From positions 1-26,843 of the IMG/VR virus record IMGVR_UViG_3300022200_006040: a DNA stretch of 26,843 nt. One strand, written 5' to 3'. The notes beneath the pieces were generated by a model. That model was not told where the DNA came from and did no database searches. It was given only the letters and a program-made list of their open reading frames with translations. Position numbers and translations under genes: made by a program. The stretch is from a virus. Shown piece after piece: positions 18,877-25,411 of the stretch (the first letter of the stretch is position 1; every line of letters begins with the position of its first letter).

Positions 18877-19071
18877 TTAGTAGTAATAGTCAACGGCCAT
18901 ATCGTAAAGATCGTGGTCGTAGTCTTCGTTGAGTTTGATCATTTCGTCGATGCTGAGTTCTTCGTTGGTATCTTCCCACCAAGCACGAACAATGCCACCA
19001 TCTTCGGTTGGACCACCGCGATCCATTTCATAATCACCAATTTTACGACCATTGAGTTCCAAAGTCCACAT
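18877..19071 (-). CDS. small acidic protein
   Basis: A 64-residue, strongly acidic protein (MWTLELNGRKIGDYEMDRGG, then an Asp/Glu-rich half ending DYYY). Good ribosome site (AAGGAGACACATTATG). Unknown function; acidic early proteins of phages are often inhibitors of host enzymes, which is conjecture here. Confidence 0.7.
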   Translation of the reverse strand: MWTLELNGRKIGDYEMDRGGPTEDGGIVRAWWEDTNEELSIDEMIKLNEDYDHDLYDMAVDYYY

Positions 19072-19082
19072 AATGTGTCTCC

Positions 19083-19295
19083 TTATGCTGTGATGCCTGC
19101 TTCGACTAGCGAAGCAAAGCGGTTAAACATTTCGTAATGTGCGTCAACGTCTGTGTCTGCTGGGTTGATGTCCATGTACACATCAGCGTCTACAAAGTTC
19201 CAGTTAACAGAACCGTCTGCGTTGTAGTTTTCAAGTGAACCCAACGCTTTGGTAACAGACTTGATCACTGCTAGTTCTTGTGCGGAAAGTTTCAT
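19083..19295 (-). CDS. small acidic protein, first gene of an early operon
   Basis: A 70-residue protein (MKLSAQELAVIKSVTKALGS at the start, ending NRFASLVEAGITA) with two helices around an acidic middle (DADVYMDINPADTDVDAHYEM). Strong Shine-Dalgarno (AAGGAGTTCAAAAATG) and a promoter 38 bases upstream. Function unknown. Confidence 0.72.
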   Translation of the reverse strand: MKLSAQELAVIKSVTKALGSLENYNADGSVNWNFVDADVYMDINPADTDVDAHYEMFNRFASLVEAGITA

Positions 19296-19332
19296 TTTTG
19301 AACTCCTTGCTGTGTTGTTTAACTATGTGCAT

Positions 19333-19360
19333 AGTATAGCAACCTTTTCTGAGTGGTCAA
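19333..19360 (-). promoter_or_regulatory. sigma70 promoter for the 16940-19295 operon
   Basis: Minus strand TTGACC (19360-19355), 16-bp spacer, TATACT (19338-19333). The genes behind it all have strong AAGGAG sites, and tRNA-Lys is inside the same unit. Confidence 0.65.
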
Positions 19361-19426
19361 CCCAAAATTCAGCAATTTTTTACATTTTTGCCAAAAAGAT
19401 TTTTATGGGGTCATAAAATCAATGAC

Positions 19427-19945
19427 TTAGCGAGATGATTTTTGGGGCATATTTAAATCTATGCAATTATATAATATGCTCAGATAATAATTCCCTAATA
19501 ATTCAGTATCTTCTAGAATAGTTAATTTATTCTTATCTAAGAATCTTTTAGTTCTATTAATTACATCGTGATATTGAACCCTAACATCTTGCCCGACATT
19601 TTTATCAAGCATTTTGTTAACAAATTCGTGATACGGTTCAGCAGTTGGTTCATCACCAAATACTACTTCTTGTACCATTAATCCTGCCATGTGCATTTGA
19701 TACAAGCAAGCCTTAGCGTGTCTTGGTGCTAACCCTTCTTCTATAAGCATAGCAACCATACGGCGTTCTGCTTCTGCTTCGTCGATGCACGCAGCACCTT
19801 GGTTATTAGGAGTAATTTGCTCCAGTGCTGGTTCTTCGCTAAATGGATTTTCTACAAGTTTGCCGTCGCCAAAATCAATAAACTCGTCAGCGGCGAATGC
19901 TGTAGTTGCTAGTAATAATACTAGGCCGATAATTCTTTTTCCCAT
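19427..19945 (-). CDS. secreted protein of unknown function
   Basis: A 172-residue protein with an N-terminal signal peptide: MGKRIIGLVLLLATTAFA, predicted cleavage before ADEF. The mature part is acidic and helical, with two cysteines (GAACIDE, HAKACLYQMH) that could form a disulfide in the periplasm, and a third (YNCID) near the end. The start at 19945 is preferred because GGGGAAG lies just upstream; it overlaps the preceding exported gene by 25 bases. One of four exported proteins around tusA/dsrC. Confidence 0.68.
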   Translation of the reverse strand: MGKRIIGLVLLLATTAFAADEFIDFGDGKLVENPFSEEPALEQITPNNQGAACIDEAEAERRMVAMLIEEGLAPRHAKACLYQMHMAGLMVQEVVFGDEPTAEPYHEFVNKMLDKNVGQDVRVQYHDVINRTKRFLDKNKLTILEDTELLGNYYLSILYNCIDLNMPQKSSR

Positions 19946-20256
19946 GATCTTCCCCATTTTAATCCGCACCAATAAGCGGTGCCGTAAATCATATCTAAAT
20001 ATGTGTCTAGATTTAAATCATCGTCCTTGAGATCATAGATTATTGATATAATTGTAAAATGGTCATTTAGATGATTAGTTGGAATGTTTTTCTCTGCGTA
20101 CCATTCTGTTAATATATCGGCACTAATATCTTGCTCTCTAGCATTAAAAGCAATGTCTACAGTTTCAATATAATAGTTGCACGGATATGGCATTTTCTCC
20201 TCAGCAATAGCTGCACTTGAAAATAACATTAATAGAAAGTATAAAACATTTTTCAT
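19921..20256 (-). CDS. small secreted protein of unknown function
   Basis: A 111-residue protein with the signal peptide MKNVLYFLLMLFSSAAIA, cleaved before EEKMPYPC. The mature part has two cysteines (PYPCNYY and YWCGLKW), likely a periplasmic disulfide. The frame opens 18 bases earlier (MISILD), but the signal peptide begins at 20256. It lies just after the terminator that follows dsrC, so it must have its own promoter or rely on readthrough. It overlaps the next exported gene. Confidence 0.65.
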   Translation of the reverse strand: MKNVLYFLLMLFSSAAIAEEKMPYPCNYYIETVDIAFNAREQDISADILTEWYAEKNIPTNHLNDHFTIISIIYDLKDDDLNLDTYLDMIYGTAYWCGLKWGRSWEKELSA

Positions 20257-20275
20257 ATCTAAAATACTTATCATT

Positions 20276-20298
20276 AAAAAAGCCCTTTTGGGCTTTTT
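20276..20298. terminator. rho-independent terminator after tusA-dsrC
   Basis: AAAAAGCCC-TTTT-GGGCTTTTT: a stem of at least eight base pairs with T runs on both strands. It lies 10 bases after the dsrC stop and ends the tusA-dsrC unit. Confidence 0.85.
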
Positions 20299-20307
20299 AT
20301 TAATATC

Positions 20308-20619
20308 TTAAATACATCCTGTTGGTTTTGGTAAACCTGCAATCTTACATCCTTGCTTACCAGGACCATATGGGAATAGTTCATAAAGATATTTGCTTGT
20401 GCCAAATTCTTTGCCAAACTTCTTACCAACTGCTTTAGTCAGTACACGTACTGCTGGAGCAATTTGATATTCATCATAGTACTCGCGTAGGAAATTGATA
20501 ATATCCCAGTGTGCGTCCGTTAATTCTAAATTCTCACCTGCTGCTAGTTCTTTAGCAATTTCTGGTGTCCAATCATTGATGTTTACGAGGAAACCCTCTT
20601 CGTCTACTGCATAACTCAT
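20308..20619 (-). CDS. dsrC: DsrC with both redox cysteines
   Basis: A 103-residue DsrC of normal length. The C-terminal arm GPGKQGCKIAGLPKPTGCI carries CysB (C91) and CysA (C102), the pair that forms the DsrC trisulfide, the substrate or product of DsrAB. The helix region KYLYELFPYGPGKQ is also canonical. It should carry sulfur from TusA/DsrEFH to DsrAB in the cytoplasm. It sits 10 bases after tusA, with a Shine-Dalgarno (AAGGAGATAACAATG) and a terminator right after it. It is about 15 kb from dsrA and is the functional-looking copy, in contrast to the one-cysteine copy at 5220-5507. Confidence 0.96.
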   Translation of the reverse strand: MSYAVDEEGFLVNINDWTPEIAKELAAGENLELTDAHWDIINFLREYYDEYQIAPAVRVLTKAVGKKFGKEFGTSKYLYELFPYGPGKQGCKIAGLPKPTGCI

Positions 20620-20629
20620 TGTTATCTCC

Positions 20630-20851
20630 TTATGCTTTTTTAATTAAAAATTTAAATTTGCCATCTGCTTCTGCTGACTCTACTAAAGTATTACCAGTTT
20701 GATTACAAAAAGCATCAAAATCTTTAACTGATCCGGGGTCAGTAGCAATAACTTCTAGTACTTGACCTGATTCTAAACCTGCTAATGTTTTCTTAGCACG
20801 TAGTATTGGTAGAGGACAATTTAGTCCTGTCGCGTCTAACTGCGCATCCAT
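20630..20851 (-). CDS. tusA: sulfur carrier protein TusA
   Basis: A 73-residue TusA/SirA-family protein. LDATGLNCPLPILRAK contains the CPxP motif with the persulfide cysteine C12, followed by GQVLEVIATDPGSVKDF, typical of TusA. In sulfur oxidisers TusA takes sulfur from a rhodanese and gives it to DsrEFH/DsrC; in other bacteria it serves tRNA thiolation. It directly precedes true dsrC, supporting the sulfur-oxidation role; with twelve phage tRNAs, thiolation is also possible. Ribosome site AGAGAGG upstream; a terminator hairpin lies 21 bases before the start. Confidence 0.95.
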   Translation of the reverse strand: MDAQLDATGLNCPLPILRAKKTLAGLESGQVLEVIATDPGSVKDFDAFCNQTGNTLVESAEADGKFKFLIKKA

Positions 20852-20871
20852 TATCTATACCTCTCTGTATA

Positions 20872-20898
20872 TAAAAATGGGCAATATATATTGCCCCA
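20872..20898 (-). terminator. terminator upstream of tusA
   Basis: GGGCAATATATATTGCCC is an 18-base perfect palindrome followed on the minus strand by ATTTTTATA. It ends the unit of small membrane peptides and isolates tusA-dsrC. Confidence 0.75.
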
Positions 20899-20924
20899 TT
20901 ACTATTTAATAAAATTGTAATATT

Positions 20925-21017
20925 TCAAATAAATTTATTTGTAACCCAACGATACAAACGTGGGCCTGGACATTTTGCATACCAAAAACTTACTGCACCA
21001 ATTAAAAATTCTTTCAT
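20925..21017 (-). CDS. 30-residue peptide
   Basis: A short frame, MKEFLIGAVSFWYAKCPGP and eleven more residues, with a hydrophobic start and a basic end. Good ribosome site (AGGAGAAGTTTTATG); its ATG overlaps the upstream stop (ATGA). It is followed by the terminator at 20872-20898. Function unknown. Confidence 0.55.
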   Translation of the reverse strand: MKEFLIGAVSFWYAKCPGPRLYRWVTNKFI

Positions 21018-21127
21018 AAAACTTCTCCTAAAAAATTAACCAAAGTAATTGCGTATAGAATCGCACCAACACCAATTGCTAGTGCCCATCCATCACAATT
21101 TTTTTCATTGCATTTTGTACAAAACAT
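21014..21127 (-). CDS. 37-residue membrane protein with an N-terminal cysteine cluster
   Basis: MFCTKCNEKNCDGW then one hydrophobic helix (ALAIGVGAILYAITLVNFL). Cysteines at 3, 6 and 11 could bind metal on the cytoplasmic face. AGGAGAAACAATAATG gives a ribosome site inside the preceding gene end; TAATG and ATGA junctions link it to both neighbours. Function unknown. Confidence 0.58.
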   Translation of the reverse strand: MFCTKCNEKNCDGWALAIGVGAILYAITLVNFLGEVL

Positions 21128-21372
21128 TATTGTTTCTCCTTCCAAACCGGGGTGTAATCTAAATCAATGTTAATTGCTACCACACCTGGCTTGCAACCGT
21201 CATCGCTGTCTAAACGAGTTGCCATCCACATAGCAAATTCATCTTTGTCGTGGAATTCTTGAACAATAACACGTTGCCCTTCGGGCAAGTTGCGTGTGAT
21301 TTCGACCCTGACATCTGCATTTGCAGCAGGTAAAATAAATATTGATGTTATTAGTAATAATAACTTTTTCAT
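21127..21372 (-). CDS. small secreted protein
   Basis: An 81-residue protein with a clear signal peptide, MKKLLLLITSIFILPAANA, cleaved before DVRVEI. The mature 62 residues contain one cysteine (DDGCKPG) and look beta-rich at the start and end. Head of a three-gene unit with the two small membrane peptides. Ribosome site weak (AGAG). No family recognised. Confidence 0.65.
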   Translation of the reverse strand: MKKLLLLITSIFILPAANADVRVEITRNLPEGQRVIVQEFHDKDEFAMWMATRLDSDDGCKPGVVAINIDLDYTPVWKEKQ

Positions 21373-21395
21373 TGTAAAAACTCTTTTTATCTATC

Positions 21396-21426
21396 AGATA
21401 AAACCCCTACCCACAGTGGGTAGGGG
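21396..21426. terminator. strong terminator after the sulfur-globule-like gene
   Basis: CCCCTACCCAC-x-GTGGGTAGGGG, an 11-bp stem with a one-base centre in the DNA palindrome, followed by TTTTATC on the minus strand and by a T run on the plus side. It lies 14 bases after the stop of the 21440-21910 gene. Confidence 0.85.
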
Positions 21427-21439
21427 ATCTTTTTAGATT

Positions 21440-21910
21440 TTACTGTGCGTTGCTGTAGTATGGAGCATAGCCATAGTATGGTTGGCTATAACCTTGACCA
21501 TATACACCAGTGTTGCTGTTAGCATCTGCTGACAAATTACCGTCTGCTGAACCTTCAGCGTTAACAGTCATTTCAAAATCACCAGTTGCTGAACCAGCGC
21601 CTGAGGTATTAGCAACTACGTTACCGTCATTCCAGAAGTTACCGTTAGTTGCGCTATTGTAACCATCTTCGCCATAACCAGCACCGTAGAAGCCATCGCG
21701 GCCATCAAAGTTGCTGTTGCCAGCCATATCAGCTGAACCCTTAGCCTTGATAGTCATTGTGAACTTACCGTGTCCAGCAGCACGTCCTTGACCTTGACCG
21801 GCGAAGTCGCCGTTGCCATAGCCGCTAGTGTTGCTGTTGCTGTCGTTGAAGAAAGCACTGGCAGAGCCAGCAGTTGCGATTAAAGTGATAGCTAATGCTA
21901 AATTTTTCAT
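21440..21910 (-). CDS. secreted Gly/Asn/Tyr-rich protein, candidate sulfur globule protein
   Basis: A 156-residue protein with the signal peptide MKNLALAITLIATAGSASA (cut before FFNDS). The mature part is low complexity: rich in Gly, Asn, Ser, Ala and Tyr, with no cysteine. It has two copies of a beta-strand-like motif 62 residues apart, GKFTMTIKAKGSAD (48-61) and GDFEMTVNAEGSAD (110-123), and a C-terminus QPYYGYAPYY. These features (Sec signal, Gly/Asn/Tyr-rich, no Cys, GDF-M-T motifs, PYYGYAPY tail) fit sulfur globule envelope proteins of sulfur oxidisers. It has its own sigma70 promoter, a 185-base leader, a strong ribosome site (AAGGAGACTTTATCATG) and a terminator. Alternative: an unrelated low-complexity exported or fibre protein. 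Confidence 0.72.
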   Translation of the reverse strand: MKNLALAITLIATAGSASAFFNDSNSNTSGYGNGDFAGQGQGRAAGHGKFTMTIKAKGSADMAGNSNFDGRDGFYGAGYGEDGYNSATNGNFWNDGNVVANTSGAGSATGDFEMTVNAEGSADGNLSADANSNTGVYGQGYSQPYYGYAPYYSNAQ

Positions 21911-21975
21911 GATAAAGTCTCCTTAAAGTTAAAAAATCTTTTCAAGTATTTAATTGTTTCCTAATATACGAACCT

Positions 21976-21997
21976 TAAAAAATTAGGCATGCGCCTA
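21976..21997 (-). promoter_or_regulatory. attenuator-like hairpin in the leader of the sulfur-globule-like gene
   Basis: TAGGC-GCAT-GCCTA followed by ATTTTTTAA on the minus strand is a short terminator-like element between the promoter (22096-22124) and the gene. The rest of the 185-base leader (21911-22095) is AT-rich, with no open frame longer than nine codons that I can see. Confidence 0.45.
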
Positions 21998-22095
21998 TTA
22001 GTATTCAATTAACTTCTTGTATATTTTTATTTAGCAAAACGACAAAAAAAGTTAATTTTTTTGCATCTTTTTTGTTATTTCTAAATTATGTGCGT

Positions 22096-22124
22096 ATTAT
22101 ATACTAAAATTCTGTTACTGTCAA
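22096..22124 (-). promoter_or_regulatory. consensus sigma70 promoter of the sulfur-globule-like gene
   Basis: Minus strand TTGACA (22124-22119), 17-bp spacer, TATAAT (22101-22096); perfect hexamers. It is back to back with the plus-strand gene at 22145. Confidence 0.8.
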
Positions 22125-22132
22125 CCTATTCT

Positions 22133-22140
22133 TGTAAATA
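22133..22140 (+). promoter_or_regulatory. late-type box TGTAAATA 4 nt from a GTG start
   Basis: TGTAAATA then GTTG then GTG (22145). It fits the spacing seen at other boxes that precede leaderless-type genes, but departs from the consensus at one base. Confidence 0.3.
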
Positions 22141-22144
22141 GTTG

Positions 22145-23110
22145 GTGCATTATAATGAAATATTTGTGAACGCATTTCGCAATGCGGGTTTTGATGTTGT
22201 TTATCAACCATCGTGTTTGATTAATAATTATGATCAAAAATGTTGGCCTATAAAGTTTCCAGACGTTAATTGGACAGACAACACAGTGGTTATAATGCAT
22301 ACACAAGATTTTGTTAGCATTAGCAACGGAAAGTGTCCAGAATTAGAAGCAATTGAAACATATTTTGGAGGAAATGCCAATCGTGTCATCGTTGTGCATT
22401 GGAATATTGACTTGCACACAGTTTATGATGGACCATTACATTTAGTATATTTCCCAACACACAGTTATGAACTGTTAAACAATTTAGCAAAAACACAAGA
22501 AGACTGGAATCTATCTTTACTTCGCAAACGAACTAAAAATTGGCAATGTTTGAATGGAACCACTCGTCGCCACAGAGAACTTGTTGCTTATTACATGCAA
22601 CAAAATTTTACAAATGGTGTTTTGAGTTATGGAGAACGTATTCTGTTGTCTGAATGGGATTTTAGTACGTATTATGGTTGTGAAAACGAATTAAACTGGA
22701 TAAGATTATTGCCGGTTTATGCAGACTGTAAGGTTAATATAGTTACAGAAACTCAGTATTACGAATCTCCGGGTATTATCACAGAAAAAACATTAATGGC
22801 ATTGTTGGGGTTGCAATTACCTATTGTAATCGGATACCCAGGCATTGTGGCGCATTGCAAACAGTTAGGTTTTGACATGTTTGAAGATCTATTAGATTAT
22901 ACATATGATACGCTATCGGACGATGCTAGATGGCGCACAGCCATAGATTCCAATAAGAATGTGATAAATGGAAATTTTGACAGAGATATTATCATGGATA
23001 GACTGCTGGCAAATCAAGACTATGTATTAAATCAATGGCCTGACATATTAGTAGAACAATTTAACAATAACGCTCAAGATATTGCATTACGTCTCCGCCA
23101 GTCAGTGTAA
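22145..23110 (+). CDS. phage protein, paralogue of the 8658-9530 gene
   Basis: About 321 residues. The only possible starts after the in-frame stop at 22139 are TTG 22142 and GTG 22145; the latter has the late-type box at the usual distance. The C-terminal part (VTETQYYESPGIITEKTLMAL, then GYPGIV and GFDMFEDLLDYTYDTL) matches the 290-residue protein at 8658-9530. Overall the fold may be a GT-B/fucosyltransferase-like one, a weak inference. Its 3' end overlaps the convergent gene at 23061 by 50 bases. No ribosome site. Confidence 0.7.
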   Translation: MHYNEIFVNAFRNAGFDVVYQPSCLINNYDQKCWPIKFPDVNWTDNTVVIMHTQDFVSISNGKCPELEAIETYFGGNANRVIVVHWNIDLHTVYDGPLHLVYFPTHSYELLNNLAKTQEDWNLSLLRKRTKNWQCLNGTTRRHRELVAYYMQQNFTNGVLSYGERILLSEWDFSTYYGCENELNWIRLLPVYADCKVNIVTETQYYESPGIITEKTLMALLGLQLPIVIGYPGIVAHCKQLGFDMFEDLLDYTYDTLSDDARWRTAIDSNKNVINGNFDRDIIMDRLLANQDYVLNQWPDILVEQFNNNAQDIALRLRQSV

Positions 23111-23411
23111 CCGCTGTTGCTTCTTTGCTACCGTACAATATTAGGTCATATTTTTTAATATAATATGGATTCTGAAATGACCGATCTGCCTGAATATAAA
23201 ATTTTGCGCTGCGGTATTTTATTCTAAATGTGTGTCCTTCAATACCAAGTTTTTCAAATACATATTGTCCTTGGTCTGTGAGTAACCAACCGCCGTCAGG
23301 ATTGGCCCACCACAGGCGTATTGTTTGCTCCAGTGGAAACTGTATTCCTGGAAGTTGATCCAGCATTTGCTGGGTTAACTCACTTTTCTGGATATACTTG
23401 GTCACCAGCAT
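23061..23411 (-). CDS. conserved phage protein, unknown function
   Basis: A 116-residue protein. It begins MLVTKYIQKSELTQQMLDQL and contains LEQTIRLWWANPDGGWLLTDQG and IEGHTFRIKYRS, an alpha/beta mix that recalls small nucleic-acid-binding proteins, but no family is certain. Overlaps the gene upstream by 32 bases and the convergent plus-strand gene by 50 bases. A late unit from the box at 23695 is likely. Confidence 0.65.
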   Translation of the reverse strand: MLVTKYIQKSELTQQMLDQLPGIQFPLEQTIRLWWANPDGGWLLTDQGQYVFEKLGIEGHTFRIKYRSAKFYIQADRSFQNPYYIKKYDLILYGSKEATAVTLTGGDVMQYLERYC

Positions 23412-23673
23412 TCAACAATACCACACTGAATAAATCAGTTTTGAATTGCTTGTTCAGCTTTTTTGCTAGATTAATTGCATGTCCTGGATTACTAAAAGAA
23501 ACCTTCCTGTATTTTGGTCCTGGGTATTGAACCAACATGTTCTGGTTCCTTAAATTAATGGGGTTGCCGTCAAAAAACACAGCCCAGATTCCTTCACTGG
23601 CCAGAACCTGATCTGTTTTATAGGTAGATTTGTCAGTAACTTCTGCTAATACTGTGGGTTTTGGTCTGCTCAT
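23380..23673 (-). CDS. small basic phage protein with a hairpin-framed ribosome site
   Basis: A 97-residue protein (MSRPKPTVLAEVTDKSTYK...) with GIWAVFFDGNPINLRN in the middle and a basic helix HAINLAKKLNKQFK. Upstream is the late box CATAAATA (23695-23702), then CTGTATC-AAAG-GATACAG, a 7-bp hairpin whose loop and 3' side hold AAAGGA, then the ATG. Function unknown. Confidence 0.66.
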   Translation of the reverse strand: MSRPKPTVLAEVTDKSTYKTDQVLASEGIWAVFFDGNPINLRNQNMLVQYPGPKYRKVSFSNPGHAINLAKKLNKQFKTDLFSVVLLNAGDQVYPEK

Positions 23674-23676
23674 AAA

Positions 23677-23694
23677 CTGTATCCTTTGATACAG
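23677..23694 (-). promoter_or_regulatory. hairpin presenting the ribosome binding site of 23380-23673
   Basis: CTGTATC / GATACAG with loop AAAG; the Shine-Dalgarno AAAGGA spans the loop and the first bases of the 3' arm, 3 bases before the ATG begins after TTT. It would make initiation depend on hairpin opening, or protect the late mRNA 5' end. Confidence 0.5.
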
Positions 23695-23702
23695 TATTTA
23701 TG
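23695..23702 (-). promoter_or_regulatory. T4-type late promoter box CATAAATA
   Basis: Minus strand, 21 bases upstream of the ATG at 23673; the hairpin directly follows it, so it would lie at the very 5' end of the mRNA. Confidence 0.5.
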
Positions 23703-23717
23703 AATAAACTGCGTATA

Positions 23718-23921
23718 TTACCAACTGTCCCCTTGTATTTGAACTTGAATTACTTCATTGGCAGTACTTTGTTTTGTTTCTTGTAGTGCATGCAGAGCGA
23801 TCAGCAATTTGGTAATATCTGCGTGAAGATCCTTTGCCTCGCGCATGGTCATTGTGAACTGCTTGCTGTTTTGAGATTCCAGTGCCTTTATTTTGTCAAC
23901 AAAGTTGTTAATGTGAATCAT
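23718..23921 (-). CDS. small helical phage protein
   Basis: A 67-residue, mostly helical protein (MIHINNFVDKIKALESQNSK at the start; a Leu/Ile-spaced helix DITKLLIALHALQE in the middle) with coiled-coil potential. Its ATG overlaps the upstream stop (ATGA). Unknown function; conserved type in T4-like phages near rnh is likely. Confidence 0.68.
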   Translation of the reverse strand: MIHINNFVDKIKALESQNSKQFTMTMREAKDLHADITKLLIALHALQETKQSTANEVIQVQIQGDSW

Positions 23922-24379
23922 TTAAATAATTGATCAAAGTTATTCTGATCAGGATCTTGCTTGAACGGTCCCTGATATTCGTTACGCTGAAGTATAATGA
24001 GCTTGGGACTGTACACGGTTTTCCAACGGTTTTTCAATTTAATTTTATACCACCCGGCTGCAAAAAAACTTTTGCTTTTCGCTTTTTTGGTATAAAGCGG
24101 AAGTTTTAGTTGAACATCCCACACAGCATTATGTATGGATCCTGCCGCTGGAAATCCATGCACAGATATTTGTTTCTTTTTGGCAGTCACAATGTTGATA
24201 TTGTCGTCAAATTCAATACCAGCACGACGTTTTAGTATGGCAAGTGTTTTAAACTGTGCTTGACTGTTATTCACAGTAACACTAAATCCACCTTGAATAG
24301 CGTTAACTTCTCCTACCTTGCGGTTACCATCTCTGAGAATCCAAAATTTATTTTTTACAACGGGTTTTGCTTTAATCAT
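23918..24379 (-). CDS. conserved phage protein next to rnh
   Basis: A 153-residue basic protein starting MIKAKPVVKNKFWILRDGN, beta-rich at first (KVGEVNAIQGGFSVTVNNS), with RRAGIEFDDNINIVTAK and a lysine-rich centre (TKKAKSKSFFAAGWYKIKLK). It overlaps rnh by 8 bases and the gene downstream by 4. Proteins of this look recur in marine T4-like phages beside DNA metabolism genes; function unknown. The basic charge would allow nucleic-acid binding. Confidence 0.75.
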   Translation of the reverse strand: MIKAKPVVKNKFWILRDGNRKVGEVNAIQGGFSVTVNNSQAQFKTLAILKRRAGIEFDDNINIVTAKKKQISVHGFPAAGSIHNAVWDVQLKLPLYTKKAKSKSFFAAGWYKIKLKNRWKTVYSPKLIILQRNEYQGPFKQDPDQNNFDQLFK

Positions 24380-25373
24380 TTAATATTCCATTATATGTAG
24401 CATTTAGCCAACTACCATATTGTTCGGCTTGATCACTGAGCCTAACAAGATCGTGCTTGCCACAGAAGCGCATAAAACGAATACCTACTTGTCCTATGTC
24501 TTTGTGTGTCACAGTGGTTTTAATAACGTCGTCGAAATCTTGTTTGAGTTCAGCAGGCTGCTTGGTTAAATCCACCAGTGTGCAATTACGATTGTAATCG
24601 TCAATTACGCGGTGTTCAACACCGTCCGGATCTGTCCAGCGTTGGAGCATAAGATTGTTCCAGGCATATCCTTGTTTTTCTCGATCCTCAAATGCTTCTG
24701 TGAGACCTATTTTCTTTTTGGTACTCTTGGTGCGAACACCAGGATAAGCACTAAAAATATTGTCCGATGAATCACCCCTCATGCATTTTTCAAAAAGAAG
24801 CCATTCAGGATTGGGGATTTCTTTTGGCTCTTTAGTTTTTTTATCTATTACACGTTCGTTTTTGTCATCAAAAATGCCATCTAGGGATATAAGTTCGTTC
24901 GAAATACCGTTGTATTGCACAACTTGACGAGAGATCAACTGAACAAAGTCAGTATCACTGGATAAGATGATATGCTCATCATCTGGATGAAGAGCAATCC
25001 ATCGGGCAATGAGGTCATCAGCCTCTGCTTGAGGATGTTGTAAGACAGTACAATTAGTCTGCTCACGTAAGTATTTATGAAATTCGTCAAAAATCTCCCA
25101 AAACAGAGCATCTTCTTCTAATTCTGCATCAGTTAATGCTTGTCGTGCTACTTTACGATTAGCCTTATAAGGCTCGTAAATGTCTTTACGCCACGCCCGT
25201 CCTTCAAGCATAAACACCACATGGTCTACGTTAAATTTACGAACTACTCTGTTAATAGCTGAAAATGTAAGATGCAACGCAAATCCCAGTTTGGTATATG
25301 TGTCCGTGGCTCGGTGCGCTGCATGTCGAGCTCTAAAAAACGTATTGGCGGTGTCAACCAGAATATATTTCAT
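24372..25373 (-). CDS. rnh: RNase H / 5'-3' exonuclease of the T4 Rnh (FEN) type
   Basis: A 333-residue FEN-family nuclease that removes RNA primers and short flaps during lagging-strand synthesis. The acidic metal-binding residues are visible: D7 (ILVDTANTFFRARH), E117/D119/D120 (AEADDLIA), D140/D142 (SSDTDFVQLI) and D201/D204 (GDSSDNI, the H3TH region). Length is close to T4 Rnh (305). A perfect sigma70 promoter ends only 6 bases before the ATG, and no ribosome site exists, so the mRNA is likely leaderless. It heads the operon rnh - 24379 gene - 23921 gene. Confidence 0.93.
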   Translation of the reverse strand: MKYILVDTANTFFRARHAAHRATDTYTKLGFALHLTFSAINRVVRKFNVDHVVFMLEGRAWRKDIYEPYKANRKVARQALTDAELEEDALFWEIFDEFHKYLREQTNCTVLQHPQAEADDLIARWIALHPDDEHIILSSDTDFVQLISRQVVQYNGISNELISLDGIFDDKNERVIDKKTKEPKEIPNPEWLLFEKCMRGDSSDNIFSAYPGVRTKSTKKKIGLTEAFEDREKQGYAWNNLMLQRWTDPDGVEHRVIDDYNRNCTLVDLTKQPAELKQDFDDVIKTTVTHKDIGQVGIRFMRFCGKHDLVRLSDQAEQYGSWLNATYNGILND

Positions 25374-25379
25374 ACACGT

Positions 25380-25408
25380 ATTATACGGTATTTTACAGAT
25401 GTTGTCAA
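25380..25408 (-). promoter_or_regulatory. consensus sigma70 promoter directly abutting the rnh start
   Basis: Minus strand TTGACA (25408-25403), 17-bp spacer, TATAAT (25385-25380), then ACGTGT and the ATG at 25373. The start of transcription would fall on the start codon. Confidence 0.8.
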
Positions 25409-25411
25409 GTA

